The notes beneath the pieces are model-generated. The model saw nothing but the letters and a program-made list of their open reading frames with translations, ran no database searches and was not told the origin of the DNA. A program made the position numbers and the translations under genes. Shown one piece after another: positions 16,811 through 24,687 of a stretch of 54,604 nucleotides of DNA (the first letter of the stretch is position 1; every line of letters starts with the position of its first letter). The stretch comes from Bacteroidales bacterium (GTDB lineage: Bacteria > Bacteroidota > Bacteroidia > Bacteroidales > Tenuifilaceae), in contig JAQVYY010000011.1 in NCBI GenBank assembly GCA_028708425.1, positions 19,332 through 73,935 of the forward strand, written 5' to 3'.

Positions 16811-18007
16811 ATGTCAAATCACATACCACCAACCAATCACAAATCACCAATCACAAATCACCAATCACCAATCACCAAACTAAAAGTCCTCACCGTAGTA
16901 GGTACACGCCCCGAAATAATTCGCCTATCAAGAGTAATGGCTAAACTCGATGAATCTGATGCAATAGAGCACATCCTCGTCCACACCGGCCAAAACTACG
17001 ACTACGAGCTAAACCAAATATTCTTTGAAGACCTCGGTCTTCGCAAACCCGACTATTTCTTAGAAGCAGCCGGCAAGAACGCCACCACCACTGCTGGGCA
17101 AATATTAATCAACATCGACCCAGTGTTGGAAAAGGTGCAACCTGATGCTTTTTTGGTATTGGGCGATACCAACTCTTGCTTATGCGCAATTGCAGCAAAA
17201 AAACGCAAAATACCTATCTTCCATATGGAAGCCGGAAACCGTTGTTTCGATCAGCGTGTGCCCGAAGAGACCAATCGTAAAATTGTGGACCACACTTCGG
17301 ATATAAATTTAACCTATTCGAGTATTGCACGTGAATATTTGTTACGTGAAGGATTGCCAGCCGATAGAATTATCAAAACGGGCTCGCCCATGTATGAGGT
17401 ATTGCACCACTATTTGCCACAAATAGTAGCATCGGATGTATTGACTAAGTTGGAATTGGAAGAAGGAAAGTTTTTTGTTGTTTCTGCACATAGAGAAGAG
17501 AACATCAGCTCTGAAAAAAACTTCAATGGATTAATTGAATCTTTGAATGCAATTGCTGACAAATACAAGATGCCTATTATTGTATCTACACATCCACGTA
17601 CACGCAACATGATCGACAAAATGCAAGTAGAGGTAAGACCTGAAGTGCAATTTCTAAAACCATTGGGCTTTCATGATTACAATTCATTGCAAATGCGTTC
17701 TTATGCAGCATTATCCGATTCAGGAACAATATCGGAAGAGTCATCTATACTTAACTTTAGAGCCCTCAACCTTCGCCAGGCACACGAACGCCCAGAGGCA
17801 ATGGAAGAAGCATCTGTAATGATGGTAGGTTTGTCACCCGAGCGCATTATGCAAGGGTTAACACAGGTGTTGCGACAAGAAGTAGGTGAAACTCGCAACT
17901 TCCGTGAAGTAGGGGATTACTCTATGCCTAATGTTTCTGAAAAGGTTGTGCGCATAATTTTGAGTTATACGGATTATGTGAAGAGAACTGTTTGGAGTGC
18001 AGAGTAA
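16811..18007 (+). CDS. capG: CapG/FnlC (WecB-like): UDP-N-acetyl-hexosamine 2-epimerase
   Basis: A 398-residue non-hydrolysing 2-epimerase of the WecB/MnaA fold, which makes UDP-L-FucNAc in the last step after CapE and CapF. Motifs begin LKVLTVVGTRPEIIRLSRVM (about 24-43), then HTGQNYDYELNQIFFEDL, GDTNSCLCAIAA, HMEAGNRCFDQRVPEETNRK (about 141-160) and SAHREENISSEKNF. The first 22 or so residues (SNHIPPTNHKSPITNHQSP and so on) are a direct translation of an AATCACAAATCACC repeat, and no other start codon lies nearer to the conserved LKVLTVVG. Either the repeat has become the N-terminus, or an unusual start is used. It overlaps no neighbour; the GT4 gene starts 65 bp later. Confidence 0.92.
   Translation: MSNHIPPTNHKSPITNHQSPITKLKVLTVVGTRPEIIRLSRVMAKLDESDAIEHILVHTGQNYDYELNQIFFEDLGLRKPDYFLEAAGKNATTTAGQILINIDPVLEKVQPDAFLVLGDTNSCLCAIAAKKRKIPIFHMEAGNRCFDQRVPEETNRKIVDHTSDINLTYSSIAREYLLREGLPADRIIKTGSPMYEVLHHYLPQIVASDVLTKLELEEGKFFVVSAHREENISSEKNFNGLIESLNAIADKYKMPIIVSTHPRTRNMIDKMQVEVRPEVQFLKPLGFHDYNSLQMRSYAALSDSGTISEESSILNFRALNLRQAHERPEAMEEASVMMVGLSPERIMQGLTQVLRQEVGETRNFREVGDYSMPNVSEKVVRIILSYTDYVKRTVWSAE
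16830..16878 (+). repeat. AATCACC repeat inside the 5' end of capG
   Basis: Four to five copies of an AATCACAAATCACC/AATCACC unit make up codons about 7-22 of capG. They encode the S-P-I-T-N-H-Q pattern seen at the N-terminus. Family members lack this extension, so it comes from an intergenic repeat. Confidence 0.8.
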
Positions 18008-18072
18008 TTAACAATAACAACACAAACAAAAAACTATTCTGCATCAAACAATTTCAGAAAAAACCAACCCGA

Positions 18073-19272
18073 ATGAAGATACTTTTTTTAACATTATCAC
18101 ATATTAAATCAATCGAAGATAGAGGAATTTATACAGACCTTTTGAGGGAGTTTCGAAATAAAAGACACCAAGTGACTATAGTTACACCCGCTGAAAGGAG
18201 ATTAAACATTAAAACAAATATATCTAAAGTTGAAGGAATTAAGTTACTTCAAGTTAAAACGCTAAATATTACTAAGTGTCACTTTATTGAAAAAGGCATT
18301 GCAACTTTAGCAATAGAGTTTCAATACTTAAGAGCAATAAAAAAGTATTTGAAAGGAATAAAATTCGATTTAGTATTATACTCAACCCCTCCCATTACAT
18401 TTGAGAGAGTAATTAAATACATTAAAAGTCAGAGTAAGGCATATTCTTACCTTCTTTTAAAAGATATTTTTCCACAGAATGCAGTGGATATGAAAATGAT
18501 AAGAAAGGGCAGCCTTATTCACATGTATTTTGAAAGAAAGGAAAAAAAACTGTATGATATCTCGGATACTATTGGTTGTATGTCTCCTGCAAATGTTGAG
18601 TTTTTATTAAAGAATAATCCTTCAATAAATATAAATAAAGTAGAGGTTAACCCAAATTCAATTAGCCCACTACACATAAAATATACACTAGAAGAAAAGA
18701 AAGAAATTAAAACAAAATTTGGCCTTCCCTTGGATAAAAAAATATTTGTTTATGGCGGAAATTTAGGAATACCGCAGGGTATTGATTTCTTAATTGAAAC
18801 CCTAGAAGAACTGAAAGAACCAAAAGCGTATGTGTTAATAGTTGGTAGTGGTACTCAATTTACTAAACTAGATAATTGGTTTAAAACTCACAAACCAACT
18901 AATTCAACCTTGTTGTCGGGGTTACCAAAAGTTGAATATGATACTCTACTTGCCGCTTGTGATATAGGTTTAATATTCTTACATAAAGACTTTACTATCC
19001 CTAATTTTCCTTCGCGATTATTGACTTACTTAGAGATGAAAAAACCTGTACTGGCAGCCACAGATGTGAATACTGATATGGGTAGGATTATAGAAAAAGC
19101 CGAATGTGGGTATTGGGTAGAATCAGGTGATAATAAAACCATACAAGACAAAATTTCACAGTTATGTCGAGATGATTTAACAACAATGGGTGAGAATGGA
19201 TGGAATTTACTTAAAAAGGAATATTTAATTACGAAAAGTTATAATTTAATTAAGGAAAAAGTAAATGTATAA
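18073..19272 (+). CDS. GT4-family glycosyltransferase, likely L-FucNAc transferase
   Basis: A 399-residue GT-B glycosyltransferase. The ATG at 18073 (KILFLTLSHIKSIEDRGIYT) is chosen over an upstream in-frame ATG at 17992 that would overlap capG and add an unlikely polar leader. The N-terminal half has DLVLYSTPPITF and LLLKDIFPQNAVDM; the C-terminal half has KKIFVYGGNLGIPQGIDFLI (about 227-246), VGSGTQ and FPSRLLTYLEMKKPVLAATD (about 316-335), the donor-binding EX7E-like region. The YSTPPITF...KDIFPQNAV pattern and the place right after capG resemble WbuB, the L-FucNAc transferase that follows fnlABC elsewhere. Acceptor specificity is inferred. Confidence 0.85.
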   Translation: MKILFLTLSHIKSIEDRGIYTDLLREFRNKRHQVTIVTPAERRLNIKTNISKVEGIKLLQVKTLNITKCHFIEKGIATLAIEFQYLRAIKKYLKGIKFDLVLYSTPPITFERVIKYIKSQSKAYSYLLLKDIFPQNAVDMKMIRKGSLIHMYFERKEKKLYDISDTIGCMSPANVEFLLKNNPSININKVEVNPNSISPLHIKYTLEEKKEIKTKFGLPLDKKIFVYGGNLGIPQGIDFLIETLEELKEPKAYVLIVGSGTQFTKLDNWFKTHKPTNSTLLSGLPKVEYDTLLAACDIGLIFLHKDFTIPNFPSRLLTYLEMKKPVLAATDVNTDMGRIIEKAECGYWVESGDNKTIQDKISQLCRDDLTTMGENGWNLLKKEYLITKSYNLIKEKVNV

Positions 19273-19879
19273 ATCCATAATTAAACCCACGTTAGATTTC
19301 ACATTAGCCCTAATTGGACTTATAATTCTATCTCCCATCTTTATACTTATAACAGTATGTCTAACCATTGTCAATAAGGGCAAGCCATTTTTCCTCCAAA
19401 AACGACCAGGGAAGAACGAAAAGATATTCCGCATCATCAAATTCAAAACAATGAGTGACAAGAAAGATGCGCAAGGTAATCTATTGTCCGATGCAGAACG
19501 ATTGACACCCATAGGTACTTTTGTAAGGAAAACATCGATGGACGAGATACCGCAACTGATAAATGTGTTGAAAGGTGATATGAGTATGATAGGACCTCGC
19601 CCATTGTTGATACAATACCTCCCGCTATATAACGACATGCAGAAACGACGACACGAATTGCGCCCTGGTATAACGGGTTGGGCACAAGTAAATGGGAGAA
19701 ATGCAATTAGTTGGCAGCAAAAATTTGAATATGATGTGTGGTATATAAATAATGTATCACTAACTTTGGATTTTAAAATTTGTGTAATGACCATAAAAAA
19801 AACAATCAAACGTGAAGGAATTAGTTCAGATACTAGTATAACAATGGAAGCGTTTGAAGGGAATTTTATTGATAAATAG
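19265..19879 (+). CDS. PglC/WcaJ-type initiating phosphoglycosyl transferase
   Basis: A 204-residue monotopic phosphoglycosyl transferase. It moves a sugar-1-phosphate from a UDP-sugar to undecaprenyl phosphate and starts repeat-unit synthesis at the inner membrane. One re-entrant hydrophobic helix lies at about 9-36. KPFFLQKRPGKNEKIFRIIKFKTM (landmark 40-63) contains the usual basic loop. TSMDEIPQLINVLKGDMSMIGPRP carries the catalytic D93-E94 pair and the PRP motif, followed by RPGITGWAQVNGRNAISW. The length is that of the small PglC form without the extra N-terminal membrane domain of WcaJ/WbaP. With PglD, PglE and PglF in the same locus, the primer is probably a bacillosamine-type sugar. 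It overlaps the GT4 gene by 8 bp. Confidence 0.92.
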   Translation: MYKSIIKPTLDFTLALIGLIILSPIFILITVCLTIVNKGKPFFLQKRPGKNEKIFRIIKFKTMSDKKDAQGNLLSDAERLTPIGTFVRKTSMDEIPQLINVLKGDMSMIGPRPLLIQYLPLYNDMQKRRHELRPGITGWAQVNGRNAISWQQKFEYDVWYINNVSLTLDFKICVMTIKKTIKREGISSDTSITMEAFEGNFIDK

Positions 19880-19884
19880 TGAAT

Positions 19885-20535
19885 ATGAAAAAAATAGCAA
19901 TTTTTGGCGCAGGTGGCTTCGGACGAGAAGTTCACTCTCTCATTGAGCACATCAATAATGTTTCAAATACGTGGGAATTTATTGGATATTTTGATGACGA
20001 TAAGGATAAGTATGGGAAAACGATTAATGGGTATAAGGTTTTAGGAGGAACTTCCTCTCTAAACAATATTCAAGAAAAGTTATATGTCGTTTTTGCAATT
20101 GCAGAACCAAAAATCAAGAAAAAGGTAATAGAGGGGATTCATAACACAAACATTAAATATCCAATACTAAAACACCCGAGTGTGATATTGGGGAATAAAT
20201 TATATAGTGAAATTGGAGAAGGAACCATTTTATGTGCAAATGTTATTTCGACTGTTAATATTAAAATTGGGAAACATGTGATTTTAAATTTAGCCTGTAC
20301 TGTTGGGCACGATACAATAATTGGAGATTATTGTTCATTTATGCCTACGGTTAACATTTCTGGTGAAGTAGTAATTGAAGAAGCCGTTTATGTTGGCACA
20401 GGTGCTAAAATGATTAATAAGTTAAAAGTTGGAAAAAATACAATAGTAGGTTCAGGCGCAGTAGTTGTTAGTGATTTACCTCCGAATTGCACTGCTGTTG
20501 GAGTACCTGCTAAAGTGATTAAAATAATTGAATAA
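19885..20535 (+). CDS. pglD: PglD-like UDP-4-amino-sugar N-acyltransferase
   Basis: A 216-residue NeuD/PglD protein. KKIAIFGAGGFGREVHSLIE forms the N-terminal nucleotide-sugar domain. The left-handed beta-helix follows from about 95, with HPSVILGNKLYSEIGEGTIL, NLACTVGHDTIIGDYCSFMP (containing the expected catalytic His), GTGAKMINKLKVGKNTIVGSG and the ending AVGVPAKVIK. The ATG at 19885 is preferred to a GTG at 19879 that overlaps the previous stop. PglD acetylates the C4 amine made by PglE. Its neighbours are the PglC-like transferase upstream and a crotonase downstream, so the acyl donor may not be acetyl-CoA; that part is speculation. Confidence 0.86.
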   Translation: MKKIAIFGAGGFGREVHSLIEHINNVSNTWEFIGYFDDDKDKYGKTINGYKVLGGTSSLNNIQEKLYVVFAIAEPKIKKKVIEGIHNTNIKYPILKHPSVILGNKLYSEIGEGTILCANVISTVNIKIGKHVILNLACTVGHDTIIGDYCSFMPTVNISGEVVIEEAVYVGTGAKMINKLKVGKNTIVGSGAVVVSDLPPNCTAVGVPAKVIKIIE

Positions 20536-20542
20536 AAAAATC

Positions 20543-21313
20543 ATGTATATTGAATTAGAGTATTTAGAAGAAAAAATATGCATTCTTACTATTAATAGTC
20601 CTCGTACACTCAATGCTCTAAATATTGAGTTGTTAGATGAAATGACTGCAGTTATTGAATCTATTTCAAATAATAAATATATTAGAGTACTAGTTATTAC
20701 AGGTGCAGGAAAGGCATTTGTTGCTGGAGCAGATATTGAGCAAATGAAAGGTATGACTAAAGGTGACGCCCTTCAGCTAGCAAAGAAAGGAACCAATCTT
20801 TTCAATGCCATTGAAAATTTAGAAATCCCTGTAATAGCAGCAATTAATGGATACGCACTAGGTGGTGGATGTGAGTTAGCGCTAGCATGCGATTTAAGGA
20901 TTGCTTCAAGTAATGCAAAATTTGGTCAACCAGAAGTAAAATTGGGCATTATTCCTGGCTTTGGTGGTAACATTCGTCTTCCAATACAAATTGGCCCAAG
21001 TTTAGCAAAAGAGCTTATATTTACAGGCCGTCTTATAGATGCCCAAGAAGCTTTTAGAATAGGATTGATAAACAAGGTGATAGATACTAATAATATTTTG
21101 GATGAAGCAACCAAGCTTGCAGAACAATTACTATGCAATTCGTCCAATGCTATTTGTGCTGCAAAAAAAATAATAAATAATGCTCCCAATCCTTTAAAGA
21201 ACAATTTGGAAACCATTGAACATAATTATTTTGCAGATTGTTTTGAACATAAACATCAAATAGAAGGTATGGCCGCTTTTTTAGAAAAAAGAGAGCCTTT
21301 ATTTAAAGACTAA
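20543..21313 (+). CDS. enoyl-CoA hydratase (crotonase family)
   Basis: A 256-residue crotonase, starting at the ATG at 20543 (YIELEYLEEKICILTIN); a TTG five codons upstream overlaps pglD and is less likely. The oxyanion-hole region GAGKAFVAGADI (54-65) and LGGGCELALACD (107-118) are intact. Both catalytic glutamates of true hydratases are present (E111 in GGGCE and E131 in FGQPEVKLGIIPGFGG). It should hydrate short 2-enoyl-CoA such as crotonyl-CoA to (S)-3-hydroxybutyryl-CoA. A fatty-acid enzyme inside a glycan locus is odd. With the CitE-MaoC-CitE set it suggests that the locus carries its own supply of hydroxyacyl-CoA for sugar N-acylation. It is the last gene before a 660-bp repeat region. 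Confidence 0.88.
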   Translation: MYIELEYLEEKICILTINSPRTLNALNIELLDEMTAVIESISNNKYIRVLVITGAGKAFVAGADIEQMKGMTKGDALQLAKKGTNLFNAIENLEIPVIAAINGYALGGGCELALACDLRIASSNAKFGQPEVKLGIIPGFGGNIRLPIQIGPSLAKELIFTGRLIDAQEAFRIGLINKVIDTNNILDEATKLAEQLLCNSSNAICAAKKIINNAPNPLKNNLETIEHNYFADCFEHKHQIEGMAAFLEKREPLFKD

Positions 21314-21975
21314 GAAATAGAAATCTAGCTCCTGTATGCAAAAAAGAAAAGCATACTGCGAAGCATTTTATAGTAAAGCCCATATATTTAGAAAAAGATT
21401 TATACTGCTTCGACAGGTGCAAAACACAGTATTACTCAGTGAACTAAAAGATACTCCACAGTGCCCCTCTGTGTTCAACACCGTGTTACTCTGTGACAAA
21501 AAGATATTCCACCGTGTTACCCTGTGTCAAACACCGTGTTACACTGTGACCAAAAAACATTCCACCGTGTTCCTCTGTGTCATACACCGTGTTACACTGT
21601 GACTAAAAAACATTCCACCGTGTTACTCTGTGTCATACACTGTGCTACTCTGTGAACTAAAAAAAAAATGTTCCACTGTGTCCCTCTGTGTCATACACCG
21701 TGTTACACTGTGACCAAAAGATATCCCACCGTGTCCCTCTGTGTTCAACACCATGTAACACTGTGACCAAAAGATATTCCACCGTGTCCCTCTGTGTCAT
21801 ACACCGTGTAACTCTGTGACCCAAAATCTTTGACCAAAAAATATACTATAGTGTTACTCTGGATCCCCTCCCACAATACTAACTATTTCAGATAATATAC
21901 GAATAGAGTCTTTTCACTAACACTTTTTACGCCTATAACCACAAAAACTCAAAACAAAACGCTATCTTTAGGGTC
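21314..21975. repeat. mosaic repeat array 3, inverted orientation
   Basis: From about 21423 to 21860 there are six or more copies of the CACAGTG-type unit read in the opposite direction (for example CCACCGTGTTACTCTGTG, CATACACCGTGTTACACTGT and AAAAAACATTCCACCGTG). All other arrays in the window run the other way. The spacing of GTG boxes (10-12 bp) and a period of about 60 bp are kept, but spacers are GACCAAAAGATATTC instead of the forward form. The remaining part, 21861-21975, shows no feature that I can name. An 88-codon open frame over the array is not a gene. Confidence 0.8.
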
Positions 21976-22342
21976 ATGTCCACAAACATCATTTCAAGGC
22001 CAGTATATATAGAGCAACTAAAAAACTTTATCAATAAACCTCAGGTAAAGATTATCACCGGAATTAGACGTTCTGGGAAGTCAACCGTATTGAGTTTGCT
22101 TAGAGCAGAGTTACTGAATATGGGCATAAATGAAGAGCAGGTCATTCAAGTAAACTTTGAAAGTTTTGCTTTTTCAGAGCTCTCTACACCAACAAACCGT
22201 CGATCGGGAATTTCTTCCTTTGTTAAGCATTGACGACCAATACCCTAAATATGTTGTTACTATGGATGATTTTTGGAAGGATTCCATAGACGGAGTAAAA
22301 CATTTATATATCAGTGATTTTTTGATGAGAAAAACATTGTGA
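21976..22342 (+). pseudogene. remnant of a DUF4143-type AAA ATPase, internally deleted
   Basis: The first 67 or so codons read like the N-terminus of the ATPases that carry a C-terminal DUF4143: ISRPVYIEQLKNFINKPQVK, then the P-loop ITGIRRSGKSTVLSLL (about 26-41) and INEEQVIQVNFES. Near 22190 the frame changes. The other frame then gives REFLPLLSIDDQYPKYVVTM and DGVKHLYISDFLM with a stop at 22340-22342, which is how this family ends. About 270 middle residues (Walker B, sensor and DUF4143 core) are missing. The gene was therefore reduced by an internal deletion and cannot encode a working ATPase. Confidence 0.75.
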
Positions 22343-22602
22343 CCCAAAAAGATATTCCACAGTGTTACACCGTATCCAATTTGATTGGCAGGCTCAGTGG
22401 TAACGAAGGATATACCAGACAATAGGTTGGCGTTGGGGAATAGGTGTAGGGTCAACAAGTAAGTGTAATGGCACGCAGATGACACTGATTGAGCAGATAA
22501 ACGCAGATAAAACATCGATTGTGCAGATGGTCGCAGCTAAAACTATATATCTGAGTAAATCAGCGTTTTTAATAAGTGTGCAATTATAAAAGAGCTATTG
22601 AA
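22343..22602. repeat. intergenic tract with CGCAGATAAA-type repeats
   Basis: It starts with a single CACAGTGTTACACCGT piece (about 22358). After sequence I cannot assign, it ends with ACTGATTGAGCAGATAAACG and GATTGTGCAGATGGTCGCAG (about 22486-22540) and AATCAGCG. A related tract lies on the far side of the GxxExxY gene (22985-23080), so the two flank that gene as a pair. Confidence 0.6.
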
Positions 22603-22974
22603 ATGTATAAACACTCTGGTATAACTGATAAGATAATTAGTTGTTTCTATACAGTTTACAATACTTTGGGTTTTGGTTTTCTTGAAAGAATTTATGAAAA
22701 CTCATTATGTATTGAATTAAAAAGAGCAGGTTTAAATGTCAAACCTCAGTATCCCATTAGTGTTTATTTTAGAGATGAATTGGTTGGTAAATATTTTGCA
22801 GATATACTTGTAGATAATAATGTGATAATAGAATTAAAAGCTTGTGAAGCATTGAATCAATCACATGAAAACCAGTTGGTGAATTATTTAAAAGCAACAG
22901 AAATAGAAGTTGGGCTGTTGCTTAACTTTGGGAAGAAACCAGAGATAAAAAGAAAGATATATACAAATAGATGA
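22603..22974 (+). CDS. GxxExxY family protein
   Basis: A 123-residue protein from the ATG at 22603; a GTG at 22576 would add nine residues that the family lacks. It has ITDKIISCFYTVYNTLGFGF followed by LERIYENSLCIEL, which contains the GxxExxY-defining segment (GFLERIY). VGKYFADILVDNNVIIELKA gives a nuclease-like D...ExK pattern (D, E and K of ADILVDNNVIIELKA), and QLVNYLKATEIEVGLLLNFG completes the family. The PD-(D/E)xK-like core is a known structural impression for this family, but no activity is established. Bacteroidota genomes carry many such genes in repeat-rich intergenic regions, as here. Confidence 0.85.
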   Translation: MYKHSGITDKIISCFYTVYNTLGFGFLERIYENSLCIELKRAGLNVKPQYPISVYFRDELVGKYFADILVDNNVIIELKACEALNQSHENQLVNYLKATEIEVGLLLNFGKKPEIKRKIYTNR

Positions 22975-23091
22975 ATGGCACAAACATAAAACACCGATTG
23001 AACAGATAAACGCAGATTTTTTCTTCTCAGCGCCAATCAGCATAATCAGTGTATTGCAAAGCAATCAGCGTGCTATTATAAACAATAAAAC
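22975..23091. repeat. downstream flank of the GxxExxY gene, CGCAGAT repeat
   Basis: It holds ACCGATTGAACAGATAAACG, GCAGATTTTTTC, then AGCGCCAATCAGCATAATCA and GCAATCAGCGTGC. The first block matches the tract upstream of the GxxExxY gene (ACTGATTGAGCAGATAAACG). The gene is thus framed by direct copies of one repeat. Confidence 0.65.
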
Positions 23092-24243
23092 ATGAATAAC
23101 AAAAAGATATGGCTCTCCCTGGCCCAAATGGGCGGCCAAGAACAACGATTTATACAGCAAGCCTTTGATGATAACTATGTAGTACCTCTTGGGCCTAATG
23201 TTAATGGTTTTGAGGAGGACTTAGAGAAATATTTAGGTCAGAATATTCATGTGGTTGCTCTTAGTTCTGGCACTGCTGCCCTACATTTGGCATTGGTACA
23301 GCTGGGCGTAGAGGCTGGAGATGAGGTAATATGCCAAAGTTTTACGTTTGCAGCATCAGCCAATCCCATAGCTTACTTGGGTGCTAAGCCAGTATTTGTA
23401 GATAGTGAAGCGGATACTTGGAATATGTCCCCACACTTTTTGCGCCAAGCCATTGAACATAGAATAAGTAAGACTGGAAAAAGCCCAAAAGCCATTATTC
23501 CCGTTCATCTTTACGGCATGCCTGCTAAAATGGATGAGATTTTGAGCATTTCCAAAGAGTATAACATACCCATACTTGAAGATGCAGCAGAAGCAATAGG
23601 TGCTAGTTACAAAGGAAGAAGGTGTGGCACCCTTGGCGAGTTTGCTTGCCTATCGTTCAACGGAAACAAAATGATTACCACATCGGGTGGTGGTGCACTG
23701 GTATGTAAAACAGAAGAAGTGGCACAGCGAACCATGTTTTTTGCCACCCAAGCCCGCGACAATGCGCCACACTATCAGCATAGCCATATTGGGTATAACT
23801 ACCGGTTAAGCAATGTATGTGCAGGTATTGGTCGTGGACAGATGCTAGTTTTAGATAATCACGTGGCACGTCGCAGAGAGATTAACAACCTATACAGAGA
23901 GTTTCTAAAAGATGTTCCCGGGCTATCGTTCCACACCAACCCCAATGAGGATTTTAAATCTAACTACTGGCTAACCTGCATTGTTATAGACCCAGCGATA
24001 GCAGGATTCACTCGCGAAGATGTACGATTGAAAATGGATTCCGAAAACATAGAGTCACGCCCCCTCTGGAAACCTATGCATTTACAACCCGTGTTTAAAG
24101 ATGCTCCCTTCTATGGGGATAACACAGCAGAAAAGCTATTTAATGATGGACTCTGCTTACCGAGTGGCCCAGGTTTAACAGATGGGGATATTGAGAGGGT
24201 GGCTAGTGTGATTTTGGGATTAGTTAAGGATAGTGAGCTGTAA
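23092..24243 (+). CDS. pglE: PglE-like UDP-4-keto-sugar aminotransferase
   Basis: A 383-residue PLP aminotransferase of the DegT family. It starts KKIWLSLAQMGGQEQRFIQQ, the PglE/WbpE-type beginning, followed by YVVPLGPNVNGFE. SSGTAALHLAL (58-68) binds the phosphate, EDAAEAIGA (163-171) the ring, and K193 in SFNGNKMITTSGGG should be the Schiff-base lysine. IGYNYRLSNVCAGIGRGQM completes the family set. PglE aminates C4 of the ketosugar made by the PglF-like dehydratase (31875); PglD (19885) then acylates it and the PglC-like enzyme (19265) uses it. These four genes are spread over 14 kb and separated by repeat arrays and toxin-antitoxin genes. The upstream 117 bp are repeat. Confidence 0.9.
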   Translation: MNNKKIWLSLAQMGGQEQRFIQQAFDDNYVVPLGPNVNGFEEDLEKYLGQNIHVVALSSGTAALHLALVQLGVEAGDEVICQSFTFAASANPIAYLGAKPVFVDSEADTWNMSPHFLRQAIEHRISKTGKSPKAIIPVHLYGMPAKMDEILSISKEYNIPILEDAAEAIGASYKGRRCGTLGEFACLSFNGNKMITTSGGGALVCKTEEVAQRTMFFATQARDNAPHYQHSHIGYNYRLSNVCAGIGRGQMLVLDNHVARRREINNLYREFLKDVPGLSFHTNPNEDFKSNYWLTCIVIDPAIAGFTREDVRLKMDSENIESRPLWKPMHLQPVFKDAPFYGDNTAEKLFNDGLCLPSGPGLTDGDIERVASVILGLVKDSEL

Positions 24244-24640
24244 GCAGTGAACAGTGAGCAGTGAGGGGAGAGCAGTGAGGAGTGAGTTGCGGGTTACGGG
24301 TTTGCAAAACCGAATGGGCATAGCATAACGTAGAATATTTTATCGCCACAGTGTAACTCGGTGTACAACACAGTGTAACACGGTGATACAAAGCAGAGAA
24401 CAATTCTTTGCCTCAGTGGAACTCAGTGTACAACACAGTGAAACACGGTGAAATAAAACAGAGAACAATTCTTTGTCACAGTGTAACTCAGTGTACAACA
24501 CAGTGTAACACAGTGAAACAAAACGATACAGTGGCAACGCAAAACCCAGAACATAAAACACAAAACTCCAAAACAATCTGCGCAAATCAGTGTCAACAGT
24601 GTTCGAATAAAACAGCAAAACACCAAAATAATTACAAATA
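24241..24640. repeat. mosaic intergenic repeat array 4
   Basis: It opens with AGCAGTGAACAGTGAGCAGT heptamers overlapping the pglE stop. TTGCGGGTTACGGGTTTGCA and CCGAATGGGCATAGCATAAC follow, then three 65-bp CACAGTG-type units (cacagtg at about 24349, 24414 and 24478, the second starting CTCAGTG). The tail reads AACGATACAGTGGCAACGCA and CAAATCAGTGTCAACAGTGT. Minus-strand open frames here are translated repeats rich in Cys, His and Val. Confidence 0.85.
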
Positions 24641-24651
24641 ACGCAATTTCG

Positions 24652-24687
24652 TTTCTGTTTTTCCCTATATTTGTATAAAAACAGAAA
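24652..24687 (+). promoter_or_regulatory. abiE promoter inside a perfect 11-bp palindromic operator
   Basis: The arms TTTCTGTTTTT (24652-24662) and AAAAACAGAAA (24677-24687) are exact inverted repeats with a 14-bp centre. The centre holds TATATTTG (24666-24673), a perfect TAnnTTTG -7 element; no clear TTG lies 19 bp upstream. The right arm ends on the A of the abiEi ATG (24687), so the transcript would be nearly leaderless. AbiEi antitoxins are known to repress their own promoter by binding inverted repeats. A dimer or pair bound here would cover both promoter and start. Confidence 0.72.

Noticed and set aside
17992-18072. Longer start for the GT4 gene
   Set aside because: It would overlap the end of capG and add a polar Asn/Lys-rich leader; the family starts at KILFLTLSH after the ATG at 18073.
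21336-21602. 88-codon plus-strand open frame after the crotonase
   Set aside because: Most of it lies over the inverted CACAGTG array and it has the same translated-repeat composition.
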